A stretch of DNA of 40,327 nt from Bdellovibrionota bacterium (GCA_963169805.1 CAUJDY010000008.1:1-40327), one strand, 5' to 3'; shown: positions 1 through 7,279, numbered from the stretch's first letter. Numbers and translations are program-made. The notes: generated by a model not told the origin, from the letters alone.

Positions 1-177
1 CAAATTTTTACCTGTAAGAGTGAGACTGGTTTTATGTTCAAACCCCTCCATTGAAAATGTAAAATGTCCTTTTAGCGGTCGGTCCAAAAACTTTTCTAAT
101 TTATTCAAAAGCTGTTGGCAGTGTTCCTCGACACTTTTTGAATGTTTCATTTTGATATATGTAAAATCACATTTCAT
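1..177 (-). CDS. hpf: Ribosome hibernation-promoting factor, N-terminal part
   Basis: This is the first 59 codons of a gene that continues past the left edge. The product starts MKCDFTYIKMKHSKSVEEHC and continues with a stretch rich in leucine and lysine followed by FLDRPLKGHF. This matches the start of the HPF/RaiA family, small proteins that bind the 30S subunit and drive 70S dimerisation or silencing in stationary phase. The start is supported by an AGGAG about eight bases upstream. In many proteobacteria hpf directly follows rpoN. Here the order is kept, but about 980 bp with two opposite-strand genes separate them, so hpf probably needs its own promoter in 178-400. The C-terminal half cannot be judged. 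Confidence 0.85.
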   Translation of the reverse strand, partial: MKCDFTYIKMKHSKSVEEHCQQLLNKLEKFLDRPLKGHFTFSMEGFEHKTSLTLTGKNL

Positions 178-277
178 GAGAGATCTCCTATTTGTAACAA
201 GATAGCGAGGCTATCATTTAGACTATCGGCGAGCTCTACATGCTTCTTGAATTAAGAGTATAAATCTTATGTCTCAT

Positions 278-293
278 TTTGAGATGTCTCAAA
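278..293. promoter_or_regulatory. 16-bp palindrome, possible activator binding site
   Basis: TTTGAGATGTCTCAAA has two perfect 7-base arms around TG. A further half-site ATGTCTCA begins at 269, 15 bases before the same octamer at 284. The palindrome centre lies about 105 bases upstream of the start point expected for the sigma-54-like promoter at 366-381, which is a usual distance for an enhancer-binding protein. It could also act on the divergent hpf gene. The role is inferred from symmetry and position only. Confidence 0.4.
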
Positions 294-365
294 GTTGATC
301 GTCAATTAAGGTCTTGGCAGCTGTCTAAAAGATAACGGCTAGACCCTTTTAATTTGCTAGTGCCA

Positions 366-381
366 TGGCCCGCACCTTGCA
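366..381 (+). promoter_or_regulatory. Sigma-54 (RpoN) type -24/-12 promoter
   Basis: TGGCCCGCACCTTGCA matches the sigma-54 consensus TGGCACG-N4-TTGCA at all but one defined base, with GG and GC separated by exactly 10 bases. Transcription would start near 391-393, leaving a leader of about 15 bases before the ATG at 408. It faces the two secreted-protein genes at 408 and 671. The gene for sigma-54 itself is the next gene on the other strand. Confidence 0.7.
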
Positions 382-407
382 ATTGAGAGAACTGTCGGGG
401 GACACTT

Positions 408-641
408 ATGATCAAAACAATAATTTTTTCTATGATACTTTTATCTCAAGCTTCAATAGCAGATGTATATTTACATATGCCAAGAGGTAGCTCTACAAGA
501 GCTCATTATTCTTATGGTGATGAAAACTACAATGAATGCAGCCAACAGCAACTTCAATGTGCTCGATATGTTTTATACAGAGGACAATACGTTTGTTCCC
601 AGTATGTCCGCACAGAAGTTATCCTAACTGAGTGCCAGTAA
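408..641 (+). CDS. Small secreted cysteine-containing protein
   Basis: The 77-residue product is of unknown family. It begins with a typical Sec signal peptide (MIKTIIFSMILLSQASIA, likely cut before DVY). The mature part is about 59 residues, rich in Tyr, Gln and Ser, with four cysteines (near residues 44, 51, 63 and 76) that could form two disulfides in the periplasm or outside. A GGGGGA stretch precedes the ATG by about six bases. The gene lies just downstream of a strong sigma-54-like promoter and 29 bp upstream of a lipoprotein gene on the same strand, so the two are probably co-transcribed. Coding status is supported by the signal peptide, ribosome site and promoter; function is not known. 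Confidence 0.7.
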   Translation: MIKTIIFSMILLSQASIADVYLHMPRGSSTRAHYSYGDENYNECSQQQLQCARYVLYRGQYVCSQYVRTEVILTECQ

Positions 642-670
642 TTAATATTTAAAAATAAGCGGGGTTACTT

Positions 671-1162
671 ATGAAATATCTAAAGTTATTTACACTCTTT
701 TCTTTCTCGGTTTTATTGATTTCTTGCAGCCAAAATAAAGAACCAGCAAGTGATGTAGGTCTCTTTGGAGATAACTCTAATGCTGCAAACGGCTCTGCAA
801 CAAACTCTAGTACAAACGATGGAAGCGGATCAAATCTAGGGAGCGGTGATTCTTCAGGGGCGTCAGGATCTAGCGGTTCTTCTGGGTCTGGCGGCAACTC
901 GAATGCTGGAGGAGGAAGCTCAACGACAACTCCAGCTCCACAAAAACTTGATTTCAACCGAGCTTTTACAATTGTTGAAGACTATGGAAATGGACTTGAA
1001 GGTAACTACGCAAACATCCAAGAATTTACGGACGCTGCAAATGCAGGGACTTTCACATCATGTATTTATGCAAGAAGACAAGGCGATACGACTGGTACAA
1101 GCAATACCTATGTTTATTTAGGCTTTGGGCCTTGCCTGACAATTCTATTTACTCAAAACTAG
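671..1162 (+). CDS. Lipoprotein with Ser/Gly/Asn-rich linker
   Basis: The product is a 163-residue predicted lipoprotein of unknown function. The signal peptide ends in a lipobox (LLIS-C, Cys about residue 19). Residues 35-85 are a low-complexity Ser/Gly/Asn/Ala linker, followed by a short C-terminal domain of about 70 residues with two cysteines (SCIYARR and GPCLTILF) that may pair. It probably forms a transcription unit with the secreted protein at 408. Its stop codon overlaps that of the convergent rpoN gene: the four bases CTAG at 1159-1162 end both genes. An opposite-strand reading of the repetitive linker is an artefact of its base composition. Confidence 0.75.
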   Translation: MKYLKLFTLFSFSVLLISCSQNKEPASDVGLFGDNSNAANGSATNSSTNDGSGSNLGSGDSSGASGSSGSSGSGGNSNAGGGSSTTTPAPQKLDFNRAFTIVEDYGNGLEGNYANIQEFTDAANAGTFTSCIYARRQGDTTGTSNTYVYLGFGPCLTILFTQN

Positions 1163-2580
1163 AACATCTTTTTACGTTTGCTCGAAGGCAAAACACCTAA
1201 AGCATCACGATATTTGGCTACTGTTCTTCGGGCAATCTGAATTCCTTCAGATTTAAGTTTATTTACGATTTCTTGGTCTGATAGTGGTTTTTTAGGATTC
1301 TCTTTTGTTACCAAATCTTTTATTTTTAGCTTCACAGATTCTGACGCTAAAGAATCTCCATCCGTTTTTGAAACACCAGAATTAAAGAAATACTTAAGTT
1401 CAAAAATTCCTTGAGGAGTATGAACGTATTTACTCGTTGTCACACGAGACACAGTCGACTCATGTATTCCAACGTCATTAGCTATATCTCTTAAAATCAT
1501 TGGTTTAATAAAAGCCGGGCCCTTTTCAAAAAATTCCTTCTGATGTTTAACAATACTTTCCGTGACTTTATAAATTGTTCTTTGTCTTTGATGTATGGAT
1601 TTAATTAGCCATACAGCACTCTTAAGTTTTTCTTTAATATAATCTTGAGTAACGTTATTTGAGTCTTTACCAGAGAGAATATTTTTGTATAGATTTGAGA
1701 CTCTCAACCGTGGCAATCCTTCTTCATTTAAAGAAATAGCAAAATCCTCACCCACTTGATAAACATACACGTCCGGAGTCACATACTGAGGCTCCTGTGT
1801 CATAAAGGCACGTCCCGGCTTTGGGTCCATATCATAGATAATCTTACACATTTCTACGATATCTTGGATGTCTCGGTTCATAGCCTTTGCAATTTTATCG
1901 TAATTTTTCTTCTCAAGATCTTTAAGGTGGTTCTGGATAAGCTCTACTATATCGTGAGTATCTTCTTGAATATGTTTTGCCTGAATCAAAAGACACTCAG
2001 CCAAATCTCTTGCGCCAACTCCTGGTGGATCGAACTCTTGAACAAAAGGTAAAATCTCTTCAAGGTCTTGGACTGTTATTCCCTCTTCTTTTGAGATTTC
2101 CTCGAATGGCGTTTTCACATAACCATCTTCATCTATATAATTCACTAGAATCGTAGCATGTTTTCTTTCTTCTTCGTTAAATCCGGAAAGGCTCACCTGC
2201 CACATTAAATAATCTATGAGCGACTGTTGCGTTGAGATCAGATTTTCATAGTTCATGATCTCATCGTGATCTCCACCATTACCAATAGGCGATGGTTTAT
2301 TTTGATTTTCTACGTAGGATTCCCAGTCGAATTCGTCTTGCTTAGTCGGATCTCTATCCTCTGTGACATTTGCCTCAGGTGCGGCTTCTACATTTTCTGC
2401 CGTTGCTTTTTCTGGTGCATCTGATGCTTCCTCAAGAACTGGATTTTCGTCAATCTCTTTACGGATAGCATTTTCTAACTCCATACGAGAAAGCTGTAAG
2501 AGCTTAATCGCTTGCTGAAGCTGTGGGGTCATTCTTAATTCAGCCGTTTGCTTTAATGATAATTTTTGATTTAATGCCAT
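1159..2580 (-). CDS. rpoN: RNA polymerase sigma-54 factor
   Basis: The 473-residue product has the usual length and all parts of sigma-54. The glutamine/leucine-rich activator-interacting region I covers about residues 4-50 (it includes MTPQLQQAIKLLQLSRMELE). An acidic region II follows at about 50-100, then the core-binding and DNA-binding domains. The diagnostic RpoN box ARRTVAKYRD is at residues 450-459. The protein directs RNA polymerase to -24/-12 promoters and needs AAA+ activators, one of which is encoded at 19564-20793. GGGGAAGAG precedes the ATG. It follows lptB at a 39-bp gap in the widespread lptC-lptB-rpoN order, so it is probably read with the LPS export genes. Confidence 0.97.
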   Translation of the reverse strand: MALNQKLSLKQTAELRMTPQLQQAIKLLQLSRMELENAIRKEIDENPVLEEASDAPEKATAENVEAAPEANVTEDRDPTKQDEFDWESYVENQNKPSPIGNGGDHDEIMNYENLISTQQSLIDYLMWQVSLSGFNEEERKHATILVNYIDEDGYVKTPFEEISKEEGITVQDLEEILPFVQEFDPPGVGARDLAECLLIQAKHIQEDTHDIVELIQNHLKDLEKKNYDKIAKAMNRDIQDIVEMCKIIYDMDPKPGRAFMTQEPQYVTPDVYVYQVGEDFAISLNEEGLPRLRVSNLYKNILSGKDSNNVTQDYIKEKLKSAVWLIKSIHQRQRTIYKVTESIVKHQKEFFEKGPAFIKPMILRDIANDVGIHESTVSRVTTSKYVHTPQGIFELKYFFNSGVSKTDGDSLASESVKLKIKDLVTKENPKKPLSDQEIVNKLKSEGIQIARRTVAKYRDALGVLPSSKRKKMF

Positions 2581-2619
2581 CTCTTCCCCGCGTTATCGTT
2601 ACACAGCCCACTCTCGTGC

Positions 2620-3354
2620 TTAGAGAGTAAAATTCTCTCCCAGATAAAACTTCCGTGCCAACTCCGAGCCTGCAATATCTTGGCTTGAACCTTGCACTTG
2701 GATTTCTCCCTCTTTAAGTATATATGCATGGTCACAAATTCTCAAAGTTTCTCGTACGTTATGATCGGTAATCAAGACTCCAATCCCAGTCGATTTAAGC
2801 TCAACAATTAAATTTTGAATTTCTCCAACAGCAATTGGGTCAATACCAGCAAAGGGTTCGTCTAGTAACAAAAACTTTGGTCTAGATGCAAGGGCTCTTG
2901 CAATCTCAACTCTCCTTCTTTCGCCACCCGAAAGAGCAATACCTAAACTTTCCCTAACATGTCCAAGCTTGAAATCATCGATTAGAAGATCTAAACGCTT
3001 TCGTCTTTCAGCCCCTCTAAATCCTTGAGCTTCCAACGCCACTAAAATATTTTCGTCAACAGAAAGACGCCTAAAGATACTTGGCTCCTGCGCTAGATAA
3101 CTCAAGCCCAGTCTTGCCCTTTCAAACATTGGTAAAGTTTCAATATGTTGATCATTAAGCAAAACACTTCCTGAATCCGGATTAACAAGTCCCGCTACCA
3201 TATAAAAACTTGTTGTTTTACCAGCACCATTCGGACCAAGAAGTCCCACAATTTGCCCTGACTTTACTTCAAATGAAACATCATTCACAACACGACGTGT
3301 TTTGAAAGCTTTATTGAGGTGCTCTGCTTTTAGTATGCTTAACGGCTCTGACAT
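2620..3354 (-). CDS. lptB: LPS export ABC transporter ATP-binding protein
   Basis: This is a 244-residue ABC ATPase that powers lipopolysaccharide extraction from the inner membrane through LptFG and hands it to the LptC/LptA bridge. Visible motifs are Walker A GPNGAGKT (residues 40-47), the Q-loop region YLAQEPSIF, the signature LSGGERRRVEIARAL, Walker B LLLDEPFAGIDP and the switch histidine in LITDHNVRE. The AQEPSIFR region and the gene order identify it as LptB rather than a generic importer ATPase. AGGAT lies six bases before the ATG. It starts five bases after the lptC stop, which indicates co-transcription. lptF and lptG are not in this window. Confidence 0.95.
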   Translation of the reverse strand: MSEPLSILKAEHLNKAFKTRRVVNDVSFEVKSGQIVGLLGPNGAGKTTSFYMVAGLVNPDSGSVLLNDQHIETLPMFERARLGLSYLAQEPSIFRRLSVDENILVALEAQGFRGAERRKRLDLLIDDFKLGHVRESLGIALSGGERRRVEIARALASRPKFLLLDEPFAGIDPIAVGEIQNLIVELKSTGIGVLITDHNVRETLRICDHAYILKEGEIQVQGSSQDIAGSELARKFYLGENFTL

Positions 3355-3359
3355 AAATC

Positions 3360-4358
3360 CTATTCCAAATTTTTAAGAGTTTTATCAAACTTTGCTTTTG
3401 CTCTCTTTATTTGTATTTGAGATGACTCTTCATGAAAAGTTATTTCTTCACCTTTGAGTTCATTATTATTTTGAATCAGCCGGGGATCACCACTCAGTGT
3501 CACCTTGCGTTCTGCAACATGCATAGTTACTTTATCTGATAGCGCAAGCCTTTGAATATCTGATAGTTTAACTCCACCCTCTACAGTAACTTTGTTAACT
3601 CTGTGATTTGAAGGGTCAACTTCAAGCGTGCCCTTGCGTCCTGAAACTCGATATGCACCATAATCTACAACTAGATTTTCATTGAACTCTGCTCTATAGT
3701 TTTTTGCATTGAAAATTGCACTCTCGCTCTTAAGAGTAACTAGCTGACCTTTTTGCAAAGTTTTATTTGCTCTTACATTATGAAGAATTCGAACCTCGTT
3801 TGTCTCCATGTTTGTATTCATTCCATCACCCGTTAGAACCAACCTTGATTCTCCCTTTATCTCTGGTCCAAGCATTTGTACCTTAGAGTCAGACGTCATC
3901 ACTTTCGTATCTGATTTATAAACAACATCATTCATTTTTAAAAGATATCCGTTAGAGGTAAGCGTATTAACCTCTCCTTCAATGCGGATATTTTCTCTCT
4001 TGGGATCGATCTGTCCTCTTTTACCTGTCACATCGTAATAAATATTATCAGCACCAAATAGACGAATTTTAACATCTTCTAATATCCAATTTCCATCTTC
4101 TTTGAAGTTATACGCATCCTGTGCCCATAACTCCCACTCCTTGCCATCCAAACGAGTTTCTACAAGATGCACTCCCTTCATTACTTGCTCTGTGGTATTG
4201 GAGTTCACTTGAGGAATCTCAGCCTCATCACTCATATCTTTGTTTTGATCAATAACGGCTGGAGCAACAATTAATATCTCAATAGCAATAACAACCATAA
4301 AAATGGGAATCGCATACTTGTATATCAATTTCATCTTTAAATTGAGTATTCTCTTCAT
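3360..4358 (-). CDS. lptC: LptC-like protein fused to an LptA-like domain
   Basis: The 332-residue membrane-anchored periplasmic protein carries LPS across the periplasm. Residues about 10-33 form one transmembrane anchor. Residues about 60-165 match the LptC domain (GVHLVETRLDGKEWELWAQD is characteristic). Residues about 165-325 continue with OstA/LptA-type beta repeats, ending in a GDPRLIQNNNELKGEEITFH stretch typical of LptA. E. coli LptC has only 191 residues, so this is about twice the usual size and seems to join bridge and anchor in one chain. No separate lptA is seen next to it. A second Met at residue 9 is an alternative start; neither has a clear ribosome site. Confidence 0.85.
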   Translation of the reverse strand: MKRILNLKMKLIYKYAIPIFMVVIAIEILIVAPAVIDQNKDMSDEAEIPQVNSNTTEQVMKGVHLVETRLDGKEWELWAQDAYNFKEDGNWILEDVKIRLFGADNIYYDVTGKRGQIDPKRENIRIEGEVNTLTSNGYLLKMNDVVYKSDTKVMTSDSKVQMLGPEIKGESRLVLTGDGMNTNMETNEVRILHNVRANKTLQKGQLVTLKSESAIFNAKNYRAEFNENLVVDYGAYRVSGRKGTLEVDPSNHRVNKVTVEGGVKLSDIQRLALSDKVTMHVAERKVTLSGDPRLIQNNNELKGEEITFHEESSQIQIKRAKAKFDKTLKNLE

Positions 4359-4491
4359 AACTTGCTACGCCAAAGTTAGTTTAAAAGAAAAGTTTAACAT
4401 TGTTTGAGCCTGTTCATCGACGGATTTCATACCATGATGTCAGACCAAGGTCGATATTTATTATTCTCACAGTTATGCCGATAATTTCCCT

Positions 4492-5199
4492 ATGACTGCC
4501 TATTGGTTTATATATTCAAAAGATGTTGTCAGTGGACCATTCACTACAGAAAAAGTAGAGAATGGTATCAAATCTAAGACATGGTCAACGGATTGCCTCG
4601 TTTGGTGGAAGGGACAAAAAGAGTGGATTACCCTCGTAGACTGGCAAAGAAATTTACCCACTATTCTTGATAGCTTTAAAACACGCATTCAAAAATCCAT
4701 ATGGTACGTTGAACATCTTGGAATGCAAAAAGGCCCCATGAACTCAACAGAGCTTCAAGGTTATATTATGTCCACCGGGATTCTCAACTCCTGCAGAGTT
4801 TGGACAATAGGAATGGATCGTTGGATGTATGTTTATGAAATACCAGATCTTGTAGAATTTTTTGGAGTTTCGCGCAGAAAAACAGCTCGCGCACCTATCA
4901 AGGGTCAACTGACCATTAAAAAAGATGACATTATTGTAGAAGGCCCAGCTGGATCAATTAGTACAGGCGGATTGGGTTTTCGCGATCTTTCAGGCTTACG
5001 TCCTGGCGATCATATCAGTTTAACACTAAGAAGCCCTCTTTTGATTGCACCAATTCACTCGCAAGGTAAAATAGTATATACTGCCGACAGAGGTTTTACT
5101 GGACTTCAATTTAATTTACTAAACGCAGAGAGTGAATCGACCATCGCAGACTATGTGAAGCGCTTTCAATCTCACGGAAAAATTCTAAAAGCCTCTTAA
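4492..5199 (+). CDS. Tandem GYF-like domains with C-terminal PilZ domain
   Basis: The 235-residue predicted cytoplasmic protein has no signal peptide or membrane segment. It begins with two GYF_2-type repeats: residues 2-50 (YWFIYSKDVVSGPFTTEKV, then a WWKGQKEW core) and about 70-120 (WYVEHLGMQKGPMNSTEL). The C-terminal 105 residues form a PilZ domain with the c-di-GMP-binding RxxxR motif in RRKTARAPIKG. The second motif, usually D/N-x-S-x-x-G, reads SISTGG here, so Ser replaces the acidic residue and binding may be altered. It is transcribed alone. The nearest large neighbours are the gliding stator genes, and GYF domains also occur in the M. xanthus gliding protein GltJ, so a link to motility control is possible but unproven. 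Confidence 0.8.
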   Translation: MTAYWFIYSKDVVSGPFTTEKVENGIKSKTWSTDCLVWWKGQKEWITLVDWQRNLPTILDSFKTRIQKSIWYVEHLGMQKGPMNSTELQGYIMSTGILNSCRVWTIGMDRWMYVYEIPDLVEFFGVSRRKTARAPIKGQLTIKKDDIIVEGPAGSISTGGLGFRDLSGLRPGDHISLTLRSPLLIAPIHSQGKIVYTADRGFTGLQFNLLNAESESTIADYVKRFQSHGKILKAS

Positions 5200-5220
5200 T
5201 AATCCCCTACCACTCAAATG

Positions 5221-5305
5221 ATCTTTATTTAAATGTCCTTTAAAGACTGCGAACATGCTCGCGGTAGCTGCGCAACTTGCCTCTAAAGGACATTTAAATA
5301 AAGAT
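5221..5305. repeat. Hairpin element 1: 22-bp perfect inverted arms, 41-nt loop
   Basis: The arms at 5221-5242 and 5284-5305 are perfectly complementary (AT-rich, containing ATTTAAATGTCCTTTA). The GC-richer loop holds CTCGCGGTAGCTGCGCAACT, which is close to the reverse complement of the loop of the second element at 5336-5427. It lies in the otherwise empty stretch 5200-5533. It may be a mobile or REP-like extragenic element; it could also stop transcription from the PilZ gene. Confidence 0.85.
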
Positions 5306-5335
5306 AACCTAAAAGTACTCATATTAAGATCCTTT

Positions 5336-5427
5336 TACGTAAATTTAAAAAGTATTTTTAAAAACGAGTTCCGCAGCTACTGCGAGGACTGTTTGATGTT
5401 TTTAAAGATACTTTTTAAATTTACGTA
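5336..5427. repeat. Hairpin element 2: 30-bp inverted arms, 32-nt loop
   Basis: The arms at 5336-5365 and 5398-5427 pair over 30 bases with a single G-T type mismatch. The loop contains TTCCGCAGCTACTGCGAGGA, a near-copy in inverse orientation of the loop core of element 1, while the arms of the two elements differ. The remaining bases to 5533 hold no recognisable gene. Confidence 0.85.
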
Positions 5428-5533
5428 GGACGGCAGCTCTAATATATACTTTAAACCTAGACTTCAGATGTGTTTTTTAGTTTTACGAACTTGAGTGTTT
5501 GTCTGTGGATATTTTTGTGAATATTGTGAACTC

Positions 5534-5956
5534 ATGCTTCTTCTTCAACTCCTTAGCCTATTTGAAAAAGAAGGAATCGAGCATCTCGTGTCGGGCGGAT
5601 ACGCACTTTGCTTAAGCGGTGCGGTTCGCCCGACAATCGATATAGATCTTTTGGTTCCGACCTATCTACTCCAAAGTGAAAAACTTCGTACTTTGGAATG
5701 GAATTTACAGCAACTCGATTTTGATTTGCACATTGAAGAATCACACTCAGAAAAAAAAGTTTATAAAAAAAATTTAAATGAAATACTCTGTCTTCATTTT
5801 GATAGAAATTTCTCTAACTACCGTACCAAAAGCATTCGTATTCAATCTCATCAAATAGAAAGCATTCACCCAAAAGACTTAATCCTACTAAAAAGGAAAA
5901 ATCCATCCGAACAAAATCTAGAGGACATCCGAGCCCTTGAGGTTTTATATGGATAA
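5534..5956 (+). CDS. Nucleotidyltransferase-fold protein (toxin-like, MNT/AbiEii relatives)
   Basis: The 140-residue product has the nucleotidyltransferase-fold signature: Gly-Gly at residues 21-22, then GAVRPTIDIDLLV with Asp36 and Asp38 placed as metal-binding aspartates. Proteins of this kind are often the NTase part of toxin-antitoxin or antitoxin-modifying pairs. The start at 5534 (MLLLQLLSLF) was chosen because the 13 residues read upstream of it do not look like part of the domain; no ribosome site is clear at either start. The next gene, a ribbon-helix-helix protein, overlaps its end by eight bases. The pair is isolated between hairpin repeats and the gliding operon. Substrate and toxicity are unknown. 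Confidence 0.75.
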   Translation: MLLLQLLSLFEKEGIEHLVSGGYALCLSGAVRPTIDIDLLVPTYLLQSEKLRTLEWNLQQLDFDLHIEESHSEKKVYKKNLNEILCLHFDRNFSNYRTKSIRIQSHQIESIHPKDLILLKRKNPSEQNLEDIRALEVLYG

Positions 5957-6230
5957 AATATGGATTTTTACTGAACAATATTTAAAATCTTGCTCTAAAA
6001 TGAAGCCAATTGATATTCTAAACTACCTCGAAGATTATAAAAAATCCATTAAGTTTGAGCTCGATAAATATGACTTTAAAGAAAATGAAAAAATAAAATC
6101 AATTCTTATAAGCATTAAAATACCTGAAGATCTTTTGAATGAATTTAAAGCAACTTGCACAAAAAAGGGTTTGAAATATCAAACCCAGATAAAAACACTT
6201 ATGGTCGATTGGCTTAAAAAAACCAACTGA
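5949..6230 (+). CDS. Ribbon-helix-helix (CopG/BrnA-like) DNA-binding protein
   Basis: The 93-residue lysine-rich protein has a C-terminal 40 residues (ISIKIPEDLLNEFKATCTKK, then GLKYQTQIKTLMVDWL) that fit the ribbon-helix-helix fold of BrnA-type antitoxins: a beta strand with alternating residues, helix, turn and second helix. The N-terminal half is probably the partner-binding part. The ATG at 5949 lies inside the end of the nucleotidyltransferase gene and has GAGG six bases upstream, so translation is likely coupled. By analogy it would be the antitoxin and autoregulator of the pair. Its stop lies one base before the end of the convergent aglS-like gene. Confidence 0.7.
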   Translation: MDKIWIFTEQYLKSCSKMKPIDILNYLEDYKKSIKFELDKYDFKENEKIKSILISIKIPEDLLNEFKATCTKKGLKYQTQIKTLMVDWLKKTN

Positions 6231-6231
6231 T

Positions 6232-6804
6232 TTATAAAACTTCTGGCGCCTTACGAATAACAGCAAAGTTTATTTCCTCTGCTCCTGACTCCGTAACAGT
6301 AAACATTACTTTTTTGATTGTCATAAAATCAATTTTCTTATCAGCTTGTACAGTTACCTTTCTAAAGGCTTTAATTTCTTCTTCTTTAGGAATTTGATTT
6401 CCAACAACTTGCTTCAGTTGTGTTTTTAAATTCTGTCTGTACTTAACTTCTTCTTCTCTAATCTTCTGAGTTAGCTTTTCAGCAAGAGGCCTAACAAACC
6501 AATCTTTTTGCTCCTTAACTTCCAGAAAGTTGAGAACAGGCTGTTCATCTAAAAAAATATATTGTTCTGAAATTGTCACAACGTGTGCTGGTTTGAGTTC
6601 TTTTGTAGACTGTGCAGATGGAAGCTCAACTTCTTTTGGTATAAACAAAACCTCACCTGTCGTATTGTAGTTTTGAAGTAAGAATACAGTCAAAACCGTA
6701 AACATATCCACCATTGCCGTGAGAGACAACATGGCTGCTATTTTTCTTTGTCGTGGAGCACGCTTTCCGTGACGATTTCTTTTTCCTGGCGCGTAAATTG
6801 GCAT
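6232..6804 (-). CDS. aglS: Gliding-motor stator subunit, TolR/ExbD family (second copy)
   Basis: The 190-residue biopolymer-transport ExbD/TolR-type protein has a basic N-terminus, one transmembrane helix carrying the proton-binding Asp (LTAMVDMFTVLTVFLLQNY, about residues 27-46) and a periplasmic domain. In M. xanthus AglR, AglQ and AglS form the proton-driven gliding motor; this is the last gene of that trio here. The start at 6804 was chosen because the stop of the previous gene and this ATG form TAATATG with AAGG just upstream; a longer reading from 6843 overlaps the neighbour by 38 bases. The symbol rests on order and family, not on a sequence comparison with M. xanthus. Confidence 0.85.
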   Translation of the reverse strand: MPIYAPGKRNRHGKRAPRQRKIAAMLSLTAMVDMFTVLTVFLLQNYNTTGEVLFIPKEVELPSAQSTKELKPAHVVTISEQYIFLDEQPVLNFLEVKEQKDWFVRPLAEKLTQKIREEEVKYRQNLKTQLKQVVGNQIPKEEEIKAFRKVTVQADKKIDFMTIKKVMFTVTESGAEEINFAVIRKAPEVL

Positions 6805-6805
6805 A

Positions 6806-7279
6806 TTACCTTGCTCCCCCAGTTGCAACACTGATTTCTTCAAATTGTGCTGTTAATAGCAAATCCATTCCGTGAATTAAATCATCATAGGACATTTCAT
6901 CTGCTACAGCGATGACTGCATCTTTTTTATCAGGATACTCTTGTCTAATAGATGATAGCTCTGCCGTAAGAGTTTTATCATCAAATACGCCGCCTATTTT
7001 TGGAATTGATACAGTTCTTTTTCCGATGTTAACAATGTATCCGGAATTTACGATATCAAGCCTAAAAGCTACTTCAGGCCGAGGAGGCGGCTCTGAAGGC
7101 GTTGATTCTGTTCTCTTTGAATAAACTGAACTACCAATCTGTATCATTGAAACCTGAGTCCAAACAGCAGTCACAAGCAAGAAAATGATACAAACACACA
7201 TTAGATCGATGAACGGAACAATATTTGGTTCAACGTTGATCTCTCTTGATCCACTACCATTATCTTCAATTTGTGCCAT
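6806..7279 (-). CDS. aglQ: Gliding-motor stator subunit, TolR/ExbD family (first copy)
   Basis: The 157-residue product has a single transmembrane helix near residues 20-40 containing the conserved Asp (NIVPFIDLMCVCIIFLLV), as in TolR, ExbD and MotB. A periplasmic domain ends in MDLLLTAQFEEISVATGG, a standard ExbD ending. It couples proton flow through the TolQ-like AglR to force on the periplasmic Glt proteins. AGAGGT lies before the ATG. It is 24 bp downstream of the AglR gene and is stop-start linked to the following TolR paralogue. Two different TolR paralogues after one TolQ is the arrangement of the M. xanthus aglRQS motor. Confidence 0.88.
   Translation of the reverse strand: MAQIEDNGSGSREINVEPNIVPFIDLMCVCIIFLLVTAVWTQVSMIQIGSSVYSKRTESTPSEPPPRPEVAFRLDIVNSGYIVNIGKRTVSIPKIGGVFDDKTLTAELSSIRQEYPDKKDAVIAVADEMSYDDLIHGMDLLLTAQFEEISVATGGAR

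Noticed and set aside
649-957. Open minus-strand frame with a Pro/Glu-rich product
   Set aside because: It is the antisense of the Ser/Gly linker of the lipoprotein gene; it has no ribosome site and low-complexity content only.
5495-5533. Longer N-terminus (13 residues) of the nucleotidyltransferase gene
   Set aside because: The added residues are Cys/Tyr/Phe-rich and unlike the domain start, with no ribosome site; the ATG at 5534 fits the fold better.
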